A stretch of 64,000 bases of DNA. Origin: Mesorhizobium neociceri (GTDB lineage Bacteria > Pseudomonadota > Alphaproteobacteria > Rhizobiales > Rhizobiaceae). Shown here piece by piece: positions 34,984 to 44,513 of the stretch (positions are counted from its first letter, which is position 1; the number at the start of each line of letters is the position of its first letter). Under the pieces are notes generated by a model. The model had not been told where the DNA came from. It did no database searches and saw only the letters and a list, made by a program, of their open reading frames with translations. The position numbers were made by a program, and so were the translations under genes. The DNA lies in contig NZ_JACDTY010000015.1 in NCBI RefSeq assembly GCF_013520985.1, forward strand, positions 1 through 64,000, in the 5' to 3' direction.

Positions 34984-36372
34984 ATGAAAGAAATCTCCTG
35001 CAAGCTGCTCGTCATCGGCGCCGGGCCCGGCGGCTATGTCTGCGCCATTCGTGCCGGCCAGCTCGGCGTCGATACGGTAATCGTCGAAGCCGGCAAACCG
35101 GGCGGCACCTGTCTCAATGTCGGCTGCATCCCGTCCAAGGCGATGATCCATGCGGCGGAGGAATTCGAGGCGGTGTCGCACATGGCCGGCGGCACCAGCC
35201 CGCTCGGCATTTCGGTCGCGGCACCGGTGCTCGATCTCGGCAAGACCGTCGCCTGGAAGGACGGCATTGTTAGCCGGCTGACCAGCGGCGTCGCCGGCCT
35301 GCTCAAGAAGGCCAAGGTCAAGACCGTCTATGGCTGGGCGACGTTTCGCGACGGCAAGACCGTCGCGGTCGAAACCGAGACCGGCACGCAGATCATCCGC
35401 GCCGAGACCGTGGTGATCGCCACCGGCTCGGCGTCGGTCGAATTGCCGTTCCTGCCGTTCGGTGGGCCTGTGATTTCATCCACAGAAGCGCTGGCTCTCA
35501 GCGAAGTGCCAAAGAAACTCGCCGTGGTCGGCGGCGGCTATATCGGGCTCGAACTCGGCATGGCCTTTGCCAAGATGGGCGCTGCGGTGACCGTGGTCGA
35601 GGCCTTGCCGCGCGTGCTGGCGCAGTATGACGCAGAACTCACCCGGCCCGTGGTGAAACGGCTGGGGCAGCTCGGCGTCGAAGTGATGCTCGGCGCCAAG
35701 GCCAAAGGCGTCAAGGGCGACGCGCTGTTGGTCGAGACCTCGGACGGCAAGAGCGCCAAAATTGCTGCGGACCAGATCCTGGTGACGGTCGGCCGCAAGC
35801 CGGTGACCGAGGGCTGGGGGCTGGATCAGATCGACCTCGACATGGCCGGCAAATTCATCAAGATCGACGACCAGTGCCGCACCTCGATGCGCGGCATCTA
35901 TGCCATTGGCGACGTCACCGGCGAGCCGATGCTGGCGCACCGGGCGATGGCGCAGGGCGAAATGGTGGCCGAGATCGTCACCGGCCACAAGCGCAGCTGG
36001 GACAAGCGCTCGATCCCGGCCGTCTGTTTCACCGATCCGGAACTGGTCACCGCCGGGCTGACGCCGGAAGAGGCCAAGGCGCTCGGCGAGATCAAGATCG
36101 GTCAGTTTCCGTTTGCCGCCAATGGCCGGGCGATGACCAAGCTCGGCGAGGACGGGCTCGTCCGCGTCGTGGCGCGTGCGGACAATCATCTGGTGCTCGG
36201 CATCCAGGCGGTCGGGCAAGGCGTGTCGGAGCTGGCGGCGGCGTTCGGGCTGGCGCTGGAAATGGGGGCGCGGCTGGAGGACATCGCTGGCACCATCCAC
36301 GCGCATCCGACGCAGGGCGAAGGGTTCCAGGAAGCAGCGCTGAAGGCGCTGGGCCACGCGCTGCATATTTAA
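34984..36372 (+). CDS. lpdA: Dihydrolipoyl dehydrogenase (E3)
   Basis: 462 aa flavoprotein reoxidising the dihydrolipoyl groups of E2 with NAD+. FAD-binding VIGAGPGGYVCAIRAGQLG, redox-active Cys43 and Cys48 in GGTCLNVGCIPSK, the NAD-binding VVGGGYIGLELGMAFAKMG, and the catalytic His441/Glu446 in HAHPTQGE are all present. Downstream of E2 in the same orientation, so it is the dedicated E3 of the branched-chain complex (inference). The symbol variant lpdV is also used for this role. Confidence 0.93.
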   Translation: MKEISCKLLVIGAGPGGYVCAIRAGQLGVDTVIVEAGKPGGTCLNVGCIPSKAMIHAAEEFEAVSHMAGGTSPLGISVAAPVLDLGKTVAWKDGIVSRLTSGVAGLLKKAKVKTVYGWATFRDGKTVAVETETGTQIIRAETVVIATGSASVELPFLPFGGPVISSTEALALSEVPKKLAVVGGGYIGLELGMAFAKMGAAVTVVEALPRVLAQYDAELTRPVVKRLGQLGVEVMLGAKAKGVKGDALLVETSDGKSAKIAADQILVTVGRKPVTEGWGLDQIDLDMAGKFIKIDDQCRTSMRGIYAIGDVTGEPMLAHRAMAQGEMVAEIVTGHKRSWDKRSIPAVCFTDPELVTAGLTPEEAKALGEIKIGQFPFAANGRAMTKLGEDGLVRVVARADNHLVLGIQAVGQGVSELAAAFGLALEMGARLEDIAGTIHAHPTQGEGFQEAALKALGHALHI

Positions 36373-36378
36373 AACTCC

Positions 36379-36524
36379 CCCTTCTCCCCTTGTGGGAGAA
36401 GGTGTCGCCGAAGGCGACGGATGAGGGGTGTTCCAGGGAGCACCAACGTCTCACTCCGCTGGAACACCCCTCATCCGTCTCGGCGCTATCGCGCCGATCC
36501 ACCTTCTCCCACAAGGGGAGAAGG
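36379..36524. repeat. Paired palindromic intergenic repeat, family C
   Basis: CCCTTCTCCCC TTGT hairpin, CGCCGAAGGCG hairpin and GGATGAGGGGTGTTCC, then the inverted half with GGCGCTATCGCGCC. It follows the E3 stop codon by 6 bases and might mark the transcript end. Confidence 0.8.
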
Positions 36525-36599
36525 GAAGAGCGCGGCATCGCCGGCCGGCGACGAGCCGTCGGTTGTCGCAAATCGGCAGAATGTACTAAGTGTCTGTCC

Positions 36600-37466
36600 A
36601 TGGGCACAGGACTGAAGAAATACATCGCCATACGCTACAACATCGCCGCTCGCTTCAAGCCGAGCCAGTGGGATGGAAAGGGCCGCGCCAATCTCGACCC
36701 GGTGTGGCTGGTCGAGCGGCTGGCGTTGTTCGACACCTATTGCGCCCCATCCCTTGAAAGCCAATCGCTCAGGGATTTCACCGTCCTGGTCGCGTTCGAT
36801 GCCGACACGCACGAGAATTACGTCAGGACGGTGTGCCGCTGCGTGGCCGGCGTCGACGTCAGGCCGATCCTTGTCGAGGCCGGCGAGGATCACAATGATC
36901 GCTTCAATGCGTTCGTCCAGGCCGATACCGATGCCGAATATGTCTCGCTGACGCGGCTCGACAGCGACGACTCACTGGCGCCGACCTTCATGGAGCGGGC
37001 CGACCACTACGCGCGCACGGAGATCGCCAAAGGTGCGGTGGATACGCAACCTCTGTATATCGCCTTTCCGCACGGCCACAATTTCCACGTGGCGACCAAT
37101 TGGTATACGGACCACGACTACGTGACCTCGGCTTTCGGCACGCTGGTCGAAAAGAGATCGCCGTCGATGAGCGGCATCTACAGTGCGCACCACGCGAAGA
37201 TGGCGACGATCCACAACACCGTCGTGGCGGCATCGAAGGGCGCGCAATGGTGCATCGTCATCCATGACAACAACGCCGCCAATGTGTTGAAGGGAAAGCC
37301 GGTCGCGGAGCCGTCTTTCACAGTCGGCCGGCCGGGTGCCGAAACCAAGGTGCCAGTGCGAAGGGAAAGCGCCCGACGACAGGGGGCGCAGGCCAGCATG
37401 GCGCCGCGAACCGCGGACAATTTCATCCGGTTTCTGCTCGGACGACCGATGCTGCTGCGGAAGTAG
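36600..37466 (+). CDS. Putative rhamnosyltransferase-like glycosyltransferase
   Basis: 288 aa soluble protein resembling the putative rhamnosyl transferase family. Features include YIAIRYNIAARFKPSQW, FDTYCAPSLESQSLRDFTVL (a GT-A-like start) and the presumed nucleotide-sugar/metal motif SLTRLDSDDSLAPTFM near residue 120. The C-terminal tail is Arg/Ala-rich and looks disordered. It stands between two family C palindromes without obvious operon partners. The acceptor and sugar are unknown; the family call is from sequence pattern only. Confidence 0.65.
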   Translation: MGTGLKKYIAIRYNIAARFKPSQWDGKGRANLDPVWLVERLALFDTYCAPSLESQSLRDFTVLVAFDADTHENYVRTVCRCVAGVDVRPILVEAGEDHNDRFNAFVQADTDAEYVSLTRLDSDDSLAPTFMERADHYARTEIAKGAVDTQPLYIAFPHGHNFHVATNWYTDHDYVTSAFGTLVEKRSPSMSGIYSAHHAKMATIHNTVVAASKGAQWCIVIHDNNAANVLKGKPVAEPSFTVGRPGAETKVPVRRESARRQGAQASMAPRTADNFIRFLLGRPMLLRK

Positions 37467-37480
37467 AGGGGCAGTTTTTT

Positions 37481-37623
37481 CCTTCTCCCCTTGTGGGAGA
37501 AGGTGTCGCCGAAGGCGACGGATGAGGGGTGTTCCAGGGAACACCGACGCCTCACTCCGCTGGACACCCCTCATCCGTCTTGCCGCTTCGCGGCAATCCA
37601 CCTTCTCCCACAGGGGGAGAAGG
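37481..37623. repeat. Paired palindromic intergenic repeat, family C
   Basis: CCTTCTCCCCTTGTGGGAG with CGCCGAAGGCG on the left and CCGCTTCGCGG with CTCCCACAGGGGGAG on the right, between convergent genes. Confidence 0.8.
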
Positions 37624-37636
37624 CAAGGGGCGCAGC

Positions 37637-38740
37637 TCAGCTCGCGAGCCGGCTTACCATCTCGTGCTGGGCATAGGCGCGGCCGAAGCGATTGGCCAGG
37701 AATGCGTCGAGCGCGATGTCTTCCTGCTTGACGAAACCGGTCGCCGGCAGGCTGCCGTCGGCCAGCATGTCGAGCACGGCGCAGATGCCGGACGCAGTGG
37801 TGATCTGGATGGCGCTGCGGACCTGGTCGCCGACGCGCTGCGAATAGATCTTGTTGGCGTAGGTTTCCTGCAGCAGGCGGCCGTTGCGGCGGCCCGAGAC
37901 GGTGACGAAGACGATGACCACGTCCTGCAGCGTTGCCGGCAAAGCGCTTTCAAAAATGTCCTTCAGCACGTCGCGGCGGTGGCGCAAGCCGAGATCGTTG
38001 AGCAGCGCCTTCATGATGGCGGCGTGGCCGGGATAGCGGATGGTGCGGTAGTTCAGCGTGCGCACCTTGCCCTTCAGCGTCTCGGCCAAGGTGCCGAGCC
38101 CACCCGAAGTGTTGAAGGCCTCGTAGGTGACGCCGTCGAGCGAAAACTCCTCGCGCTCTTCCAGCGGCGGCACTTCGATCAACTCGCCCTCGACGATCGC
38201 CTCGCAGGGCTCGCAATATTCGTTGATGACGCCGTCGGTGCTCCAGGTCAGATTGTAGTTCAGCGCGTTGGACGGGTATTGCGGCAGCGCGCCGACGCGC
38301 ATGCGCACGCTTTCCAGCGTGTCGAAACGGCTGGCGAGATCGTTGGCGACGATCGAGATGAAGCCCGGCGCCAGGCCGCATTGCGGAATGAAGGCGCTCT
38401 TGCCCGAACGCGCAAGTTCCTTGACGCGGCGGGTCGAGACGACGTCCTCGGTCAGGTCGAGATAGTGGACGCCGGTGGCGGCAGCCGCCTCGGCGATGCG
38501 CGTGGTCAGATGGAACGGAGCGGCGCTCAGCACGGCGAAAGCGCCGGCAAGGGCTGCCTCGAGTGCGCCCGGCGCGGCGATGTCGAGCTCCAGTGCCTCG
38601 ACGCCGGCGGGGAGTTCGGCCGCGGCAAGCTGCGCCGCTGCGCGGTCGACGACGGTGACATGGTAGTCGCCGGTGTCGGCGAGCATGCCTGCAATGGTCG
38701 AGCCGATCTTGCCGGCGCCGACGACGATGATTTTCTTCAT
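37637..38740 (-). CDS. Saccharopine dehydrogenase family protein
   Basis: 367 aa NAD(P)-dependent enzyme. Rossmann motif KKIIVVGAGKIGSTIAGML at the N-terminus, then AFAVLSAAPFHLTTRIAEAA, VHYLDLTEDV and IPQCGLAPGFISIVANDLA, which match the saccharopine reductase/dehydrogenase family. A role in lysine degradation via saccharopine is likely but unproven, and no lysine-ketoglutarate reductase gene is adjacent. It is divergent from an Lrp/AsnC regulator (127 bases between starts), which may control it in response to an amino acid. Confidence 0.85.
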   Translation of the reverse strand: MKKIIVVGAGKIGSTIAGMLADTGDYHVTVVDRAAAQLAAAELPAGVEALELDIAAPGALEAALAGAFAVLSAAPFHLTTRIAEAAAATGVHYLDLTEDVVSTRRVKELARSGKSAFIPQCGLAPGFISIVANDLASRFDTLESVRMRVGALPQYPSNALNYNLTWSTDGVINEYCEPCEAIVEGELIEVPPLEEREEFSLDGVTYEAFNTSGGLGTLAETLKGKVRTLNYRTIRYPGHAAIMKALLNDLGLRHRRDVLKDIFESALPATLQDVVIVFVTVSGRRNGRLLQETYANKIYSQRVGDQVRSAIQITTASGICAVLDMLADGSLPATGFVKQEDIALDAFLANRFGRAYAQHEMVSRLAS

Positions 38741-38838
38741 GACCTTGTCCCTCGTGAAAGCCTTTGTCCCTACCGCTGCGCGGCGGACGCGATGCTTTCA
38801 ACAATCGCAGCTTGCCTGTCGAAAGGAAGCGTGGAATT

Positions 38839-38851
38839 GTTCGAAACGAAC
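38839..38851. promoter_or_regulatory. Candidate Lrp-type operator
   Basis: GTTCGAAACGAAC is a perfect palindrome (5-base arms, AAA centre) in the gap between the divergent saccharopine dehydrogenase and Lrp/AsnC genes, ending 16 bases before the regulator's ATG. Confidence 0.35.
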
Positions 38852-38867
38852 CCTGCAACTGAACGAT

Positions 38868-39317
38868 ATGCCGACAAGGTTCGTCGAAATGCTCAGCGAT
38901 GCCGAACAAAAACTGCTTTCCCTGCTGCGCGCCAATGCGCGGGCCTCGACGGCCGAGCTGGCACGCCAGCTCGGGGTATCGCGCACCACCGTGCAGAGCC
39001 GGATCGAGCGTCTGGAACAGCGCGGCATCATTGTCGGCTATGGCGTTCGTCTGGCGCCCGACTATGAGCAGGGGCTGGTCCGGGCGCATGTGCTGCTCAC
39101 CGTCACGCCCAAGCTCGCCGACAAGGTGGTGCGCGCACTGCAGGCACTGCCGCCGGTCAGGACGCTGCATTCGGTCAGCGGGAATTTCGACATGATCGTC
39201 ATCGTCGACGCGCCGTCGATCCGGGATCTGGACGCGCTGCTGGACGAGATCGGAGCGATGGACGGGGTCGAGCGGACGTCGTCGTCGATAATTTTGTCGA
39301 CGCGGATTGATCGGTGA
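38868..39317 (+). CDS. Lrp/AsnC family transcriptional regulator
   Basis: 149 aa regulator with an N-terminal helix-turn-helix (KLLSLLRANARASTAELARQ, LGVSRTTVQSRIERLEQRG) and a C-terminal RAM ligand-binding domain (GLVRAHVLLTVTPKLADKVV, VSGNFDMIVIVDAPS). ATG 38868 begins MPTRFVEMLSDAEQ. Divergent from the saccharopine dehydrogenase gene, so it is probably its local regulator; the effector would be an amino acid such as lysine (inference). Confidence 0.88.
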   Translation: MPTRFVEMLSDAEQKLLSLLRANARASTAELARQLGVSRTTVQSRIERLEQRGIIVGYGVRLAPDYEQGLVRAHVLLTVTPKLADKVVRALQALPPVRTLHSVSGNFDMIVIVDAPSIRDLDALLDEIGAMDGVERTSSSIILSTRIDR

Positions 39318-39344
39318 TTGCACGCTCGGAGGTGGAGACGTCGG

Positions 39345-39504
39345 CGGGACAGCGCCCTCTGCCTTGCCAGGCATCTCCCCACGAGGGGGGAGATTGGCAG
39401 CTTCGCCGATCGCGCCTTCCTTCAACGCCGAAGATTGGCGAAAGCCGAGGTGACGTCTGATCTCCCCACAAGTGGGGAGATGGCCGGCAGGCCAGAGGGG
39501 GGCG
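39345..39504. repeat. Paired palindromic intergenic repeat, family B
   Basis: GGACAGCGCCCTCTGCC at the left and GGCCAGAGGGGGGCGC at the right, with CCCCACGAGGGGGG and CCCCACAAGTGGGG hairpins. It lies between convergent genes. Confidence 0.78.
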
Positions 39505-39539
39505 CGAAGGAACGAGACGTCTGTTGCCCCGCCTGATTG

Positions 39540-41570
39540 CTACGCCCTCCGCCGCTCCGGTCCGTTATCCAGCCACGCCACATCCTCCGGCGACAGCTTG
39601 ATATCCAGCGCCTTCAAACTGTCCTCCAGCTCGTCCAGCGTGCGTGGGCCGATCAGGGGCACGGACGGGAAGGGCTGCGCCAGCACGTAGGCGAGCGCGA
39701 CGTGGATCGGGCTTTTGCCGAGCCGACCGGCCAGCTCGATGGCGCGGTCGCGGCGCCCAAAATTTTTCTCGGAGTACCAGACCCGAACCAGCTCCTCATT
39801 ATCCTGCTTGTCGCGGCCGGCGCGGTCGGTGAAGAAACCGCGGCCTTGGCTCGACCAGGCGAAGTTGGGCATCTGCCTTTTCGTCAGCCAGGCTTTCCAC
39901 TCGTCGGTGGACGAGGTGATGCAGCCGGCCCAGATCGGCTCCAGCATCTCGGCCAGCGAGAAATTGTTGGAGAGCGCACCTGGCTTCTGCTTGCCGGTGC
40001 GCTCGGCATAGGCGATCGCCTCGTCCATGCGCGCCATCGTCCAGTTCGAGCCGCCGAACAGGCCGCGGATACGGCCGGCTTTCGCCTCCGCGTCCATGGC
40101 GTCGACGAACTCGCCGACCGGCACGTCGGGATTGTCGCGGTGCATGAAATAGATGTCGACATGGTCGGTCTGCAGCCGGTCCAGCGTCTGGGCGAGTTGC
40201 TTGCCGATGACATCGGGATAGCACAGCGGCGAGTGCGCGCCCTTGGCTATGATGACCGACTGTTCGCGCACGCCGCGATTCTTCAACCACTGGCCGAGCA
40301 GCGTCTCGGTGTAGCCGGCGCCGTAGACATAGCCGGTGTCGAACAGATTGCCGCCGGCCTCGAAGAAGGCATCGAGCAGGATCGAGCCGGACGAGAAGGT
40401 GCGGAAATCCTCGAAGCCGAGCGCCACCACGGAGGCCGGTTTCGCCAGGCCCGGGATTTTGCGCTTGCCGATGGCGGCGCCGTCGGTGCGCAGTGGCCTG
40501 CCGGAAATGGTGTTGGTCCGCTTAGCCGGCTTTTCGATCTCGTATTCGAGCCCGACGGCAGCGCGCCATCTGTCGAGGACGCGCAGCGTGCCGAGGCTGT
40601 CGGCCCAGGACATGCCCGGCCAGGCAAATTCCTGCTTGCCGGCGAGGATCGCGTCGCCGGCGGCATCGACCTCGAAGGAATAGAGGTGGCGCGTCTCGTT
40701 GACGCTGATGGTTTCGAGCGTGCCGTCAGCGTGGATCACGTCGATCTTGCCGAGGCCGACATCGCGATTGCCGCCGGCGAACCAGAAATCCGGAACGTCG
40801 ATGCGGCCTTTGGTGCCGAGGATCGAGAGCACATTCTCCTGGTTGAGCGAGATGCTGCAGGACACGTTGGCGACGATGCCACCGGGAAAGTGCAGCAACG
40901 CCGAGGCCCACTCGTCAACGCCGGACTCCCCTAGATGGGCTGTACCGACGACCTTGTCGGGGTCGGCGAAGGGTTTTCCGACAGCAGCACCCGCGATCAG
41001 CCGCGCCATCGAGACGGGATAGCCGCCGACATCGAGAATGCCACCGCCGGCGAGATCATTGGCATAGAGCCGGTGTTCCGGCATGAAGCCCGGCATGGCA
41101 AAGCCGAAGCTCGATTTGATCATCCTGACTTCGCCGATGACGCCGGACTTGATGAGTTCCACCAGCTTCAGCGTCTGCGGGTGCAGCCGGTACATGAAGG
41201 CTTCGCCGAGGAAGGTTCCGGCCTTGCGCGCGGCATGGATCATGGCGTCGGCCTCGAAGGCGGTCAGCGCCAGCGGCTTTTCGCACAGCACATGCTTGCC
41301 TGCCTCGGCCGCCTTGATCGCCCATTCGGCATGGCCGGGATGCGGGATGGCGATGTAGACGGCGTCGATTTCGGGGTCGTCGAGCAGCGCCTTGTAACCG
41401 TCGAGGATACGGGCGCCGGGAAACGTCTCGGCGAGGCCTTCCTTGCCGGGATTGCGGGCGCCGAGTGCTGCCAGCTTGCCGGTGCGCGAGCCCGCCACGC
41501 CGCCGGCAAAGGCTTTGGCGATGCTGCCCGGCCCGAGGATTCCCCAACGGATGGGCGCGGTTGAAGTCAT
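39540..41570 (-). CDS. Fused Gfo/Idh/MocA oxidoreductase and aldo/keto reductase
   Basis: 676 aa protein with two complete enzymes in one chain. Residues about 1-340 are a Gfo/Idh/MocA oxidoreductase (WGILGPGSIAKAFAGGVAGS, AVYIAIPHPGHAEWAIKAAE, HVLCEKPLALTAFEAD). Residues about 370-676 are an aldo/keto reductase (GGNLFDTGYVYGAGYTETLL with the catalytic Asp and Tyr, Lys in VIIAKGAHSP, DHVDIYFMHRDNPD, VPLIGPRTLDEL). ATG 41570 has AAGGAG at a good distance; the ATG at 41576 is too close to it. It ends a sugar ABC transporter operon, so it probably oxidises or reduces the imported sugar. Confidence 0.9.
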   Translation of the reverse strand: MTSTAPIRWGILGPGSIAKAFAGGVAGSRTGKLAALGARNPGKEGLAETFPGARILDGYKALLDDPEIDAVYIAIPHPGHAEWAIKAAEAGKHVLCEKPLALTAFEADAMIHAARKAGTFLGEAFMYRLHPQTLKLVELIKSGVIGEVRMIKSSFGFAMPGFMPEHRLYANDLAGGGILDVGGYPVSMARLIAGAAVGKPFADPDKVVGTAHLGESGVDEWASALLHFPGGIVANVSCSISLNQENVLSILGTKGRIDVPDFWFAGGNRDVGLGKIDVIHADGTLETISVNETRHLYSFEVDAAGDAILAGKQEFAWPGMSWADSLGTLRVLDRWRAAVGLEYEIEKPAKRTNTISGRPLRTDGAAIGKRKIPGLAKPASVVALGFEDFRTFSSGSILLDAFFEAGGNLFDTGYVYGAGYTETLLGQWLKNRGVREQSVIIAKGAHSPLCYPDVIGKQLAQTLDRLQTDHVDIYFMHRDNPDVPVGEFVDAMDAEAKAGRIRGLFGGSNWTMARMDEAIAYAERTGKQKPGALSNNFSLAEMLEPIWAGCITSSTDEWKAWLTKRQMPNFAWSSQGRGFFTDRAGRDKQDNEELVRVWYSEKNFGRRDRAIELAGRLGKSPIHVALAYVLAQPFPSVPLIGPRTLDELEDSLKALDIKLSPEDVAWLDNGPERRRA

Positions 41571-41599
41571 GGTCATTCTCCTTGGGAGGCTGGAAGGGG

Positions 41600-42679
<1,080 letters not shown>

Positions 42680-42687
42680 GCTCTTCC

Positions 42688-43524
42688 CTATTTGACCGCG
42701 CCGGCGGCAATGCCGGCGATGAAATGACGCTGCAGCAGCACGAAGACGACGAGCATCGGCACGGTCAGCATGACGGCGCCGGCCATGATGCCGCCCCACG
42801 ACACCTTGGTCAGGCCGATCAGCGTGCCGAGCGCCACCGGTGCCGTCATCGCGCCGGGCTGGCTGTTGATCAAAAGCGGCCAGAGGTAATTGTTCCATGA
42901 GGCGAGGAACAGGATGATGGCGAGTGCCGCCAGCATGGGTCGCGCCAAGGGCAAAGCGACGAACAGGAAGATACGCCATTCCTTGACGCCCTCGACGCGG
43001 GCCGCGTCGAACAGATCGTGCGGCATCATCGAGAAGGCCTGGCGCATGAACAGGACGCCGAGCGAATTGAACAAAGGCGGCACGATCAGCGCCACCCAGG
43101 TGTTGGCGAGCTGGAAGTCGCGCGCCACCATGATGAATTGCGGGATCAGCACCACCGCATAGGGCAGCGTGATGGTGCCGAGGATGATCGCCACCACCGC
43201 GCCCTTGCCGAAGAACTGGTAGCGGGCCAGCGCCCAGCCGGCCATCGAGGTCAGCAGCACCGAGAAGAAGGTGTAGGTCACCGCCACCGCCACCGAAATG
43301 CCGATGGCGCCGACGAAATTGGTGTCGCGCTGCAGATTGTTGAAATTGTCGACGAAATTGCCGTGCGGCAGAAGCTCGATGCCGGGGCTGAAAATGCCGT
43401 TGTCGGGCATGGTCGAAAACACCACCATCATCCACAGCGGAAACAGCCAGATCACCGCCAGTGGCGTCAGGAACAGATGCAGCAGGACGCTTCGGCCGAG
43501 CCGGCGTTGCGACAGCGAACTCAT
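42688..43524 (-). CDS. Carbohydrate ABC transporter permease (MalG type)
   Basis: 278 aa inner-membrane permease with six predicted helices (LFLTPLAVIWLFPLWMMVVF, AIGISVAVAVTYTFFSVLLT and others). The coupling loop is DLFDAARVEGVKEWRIF followed by VALPLARPMLAALAII. The short N-terminus and PHGNFVDNFNN are typical of the MalG/UgpE side. It lies 13 bases downstream of the MalF-type permease gene. Confidence 0.92.
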   Translation of the reverse strand: MSSLSQRRLGRSVLLHLFLTPLAVIWLFPLWMMVVFSTMPDNGIFSPGIELLPHGNFVDNFNNLQRDTNFVGAIGISVAVAVTYTFFSVLLTSMAGWALARYQFFGKGAVVAIILGTITLPYAVVLIPQFIMVARDFQLANTWVALIVPPLFNSLGVLFMRQAFSMMPHDLFDAARVEGVKEWRIFLFVALPLARPMLAALAIILFLASWNNYLWPLLINSQPGAMTAPVALGTLIGLTKVSWGGIMAGAVMLTVPMLVVFVLLQRHFIAGIAAGAVK

Positions 43525-43537
43525 TTCGGCTCCCCTC

Positions 43538-44398
43538 TCATTTCGGCTCTCTTGTCAGCCACAGCTGCACCAGCGTGATGGCGATGGCCAGGCCCGCCAT
43601 GGTGTAGGCGACGGCCGAGGCGTAGCCGAAATTGAGCGAGCGAAAGCCCTGGCGGTAGAGCAAAAGGCCGAGCGTCTCGGTGCCGCCGCCCGGCCCGCCG
43701 CGCTCGGTGATCAGGAACGGCTCGGTGAACAATTGCATGGTGCCGATGATCGACAGCACGGCGCAAAAGACGATGACGGGCTTGAGCAGCGGCAGGGTGA
43801 TGTAGAAGAATTGCTTGACCTTGCTGACGCGGTCGAGCGTCGCTGCCTCATAGACGTCCTCGGGGATCGACTGCAGGCCGGCGAGCAGGATGATGGCGTT
43901 GTAGCCGGCCCAGCGCCAGGTCACCGCGATCATGATCAGCGCCATGGCCGGGGTGACGTTGGAGAACCAGTCGATCTTGGCCAGGCCGACGCTGGCGAGC
44001 AGCTTGTTGATGATGCCGAAATCGAGATTGAACATCAGCCGGAACACCGCGGAGTAGGCGACTTCGCCGACCACGACCGGGGCAAAGAAGGCAAAGCGGT
44101 AGAGACCGCGGACTTTAAGCAGCGGCGAGTTCAGCAGCACCGCCATGACGATGGCCAGCGAGATCATCACCGGCACCTGGATGACGAGGATGAGCAGCGT
44201 GTTCTTCAGCGCGTTGAAGAAAGCGGGATCGCCGATCAGGCGACCCCAGTTGAAGGTGGGGGCAAACCGCCACGGCACGGTGCGCGTTGCCTGGAAGGAG
44301 ATCATGAACGAGGAGATGATCGGCCACACCCAGAAGATGGCGAAGATCAGCAGGTAGGGCGTGAGGAAGCGATACGCGGTGGCGTTCTGGTAGCGCAT
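43538..44398 (-). CDS. Carbohydrate ABC transporter permease (MalF type)
   Basis: 286 aa inner-membrane permease. Helices include FLTPYLLIFAIFWVWPIISS at the N-terminus and FGYASAVAYTMAGLAIAITL at the C-terminus; the coupling loop is DVYEAATLDRVSKVKQFFYI with TLPLLKPVIVF. Partner of the MalG-type subunit. It is separated from the binding-protein gene by a 115-base gap holding a palindromic repeat. Confidence 0.92.
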   Translation of the reverse strand: MRYQNATAYRFLTPYLLIFAIFWVWPIISSFMISFQATRTVPWRFAPTFNWGRLIGDPAFFNALKNTLLILVIQVPVMISLAIVMAVLLNSPLLKVRGLYRFAFFAPVVVGEVAYSAVFRLMFNLDFGIINKLLASVGLAKIDWFSNVTPAMALIMIAVTWRWAGYNAIILLAGLQSIPEDVYEAATLDRVSKVKQFFYITLPLLKPVIVFCAVLSIIGTMQLFTEPFLITERGGPGGGTETLGLLLYRQGFRSLNFGYASAVAYTMAGLAIAITLVQLWLTREPK

Positions 44399-44444
44399 GG
44401 TTCCTCCTCCCTTTGTTGTCTTGCGCCGTTATCTGTCGAGAACG

Positions 44445-44502
44445 GCGCTGCCCCTCATCCGCCTGCCGGCACCTTCTCCCCGTATAGTGACGGGGAGAAG
44501 GG
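44445..44502. repeat. Half palindrome of family A between binding-protein and permease genes
   Basis: GCGCTGCCCCTCATCC followed by CTTCTCCCC GTATAGTGAC GGGGAGAAG hairpin, in the same order as one half of the element at 57854. It lies 12 bases beyond the stop codon of the binding-protein gene. Confidence 0.78.
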
Positions 44503-44513
44503 AAGATGATCGC

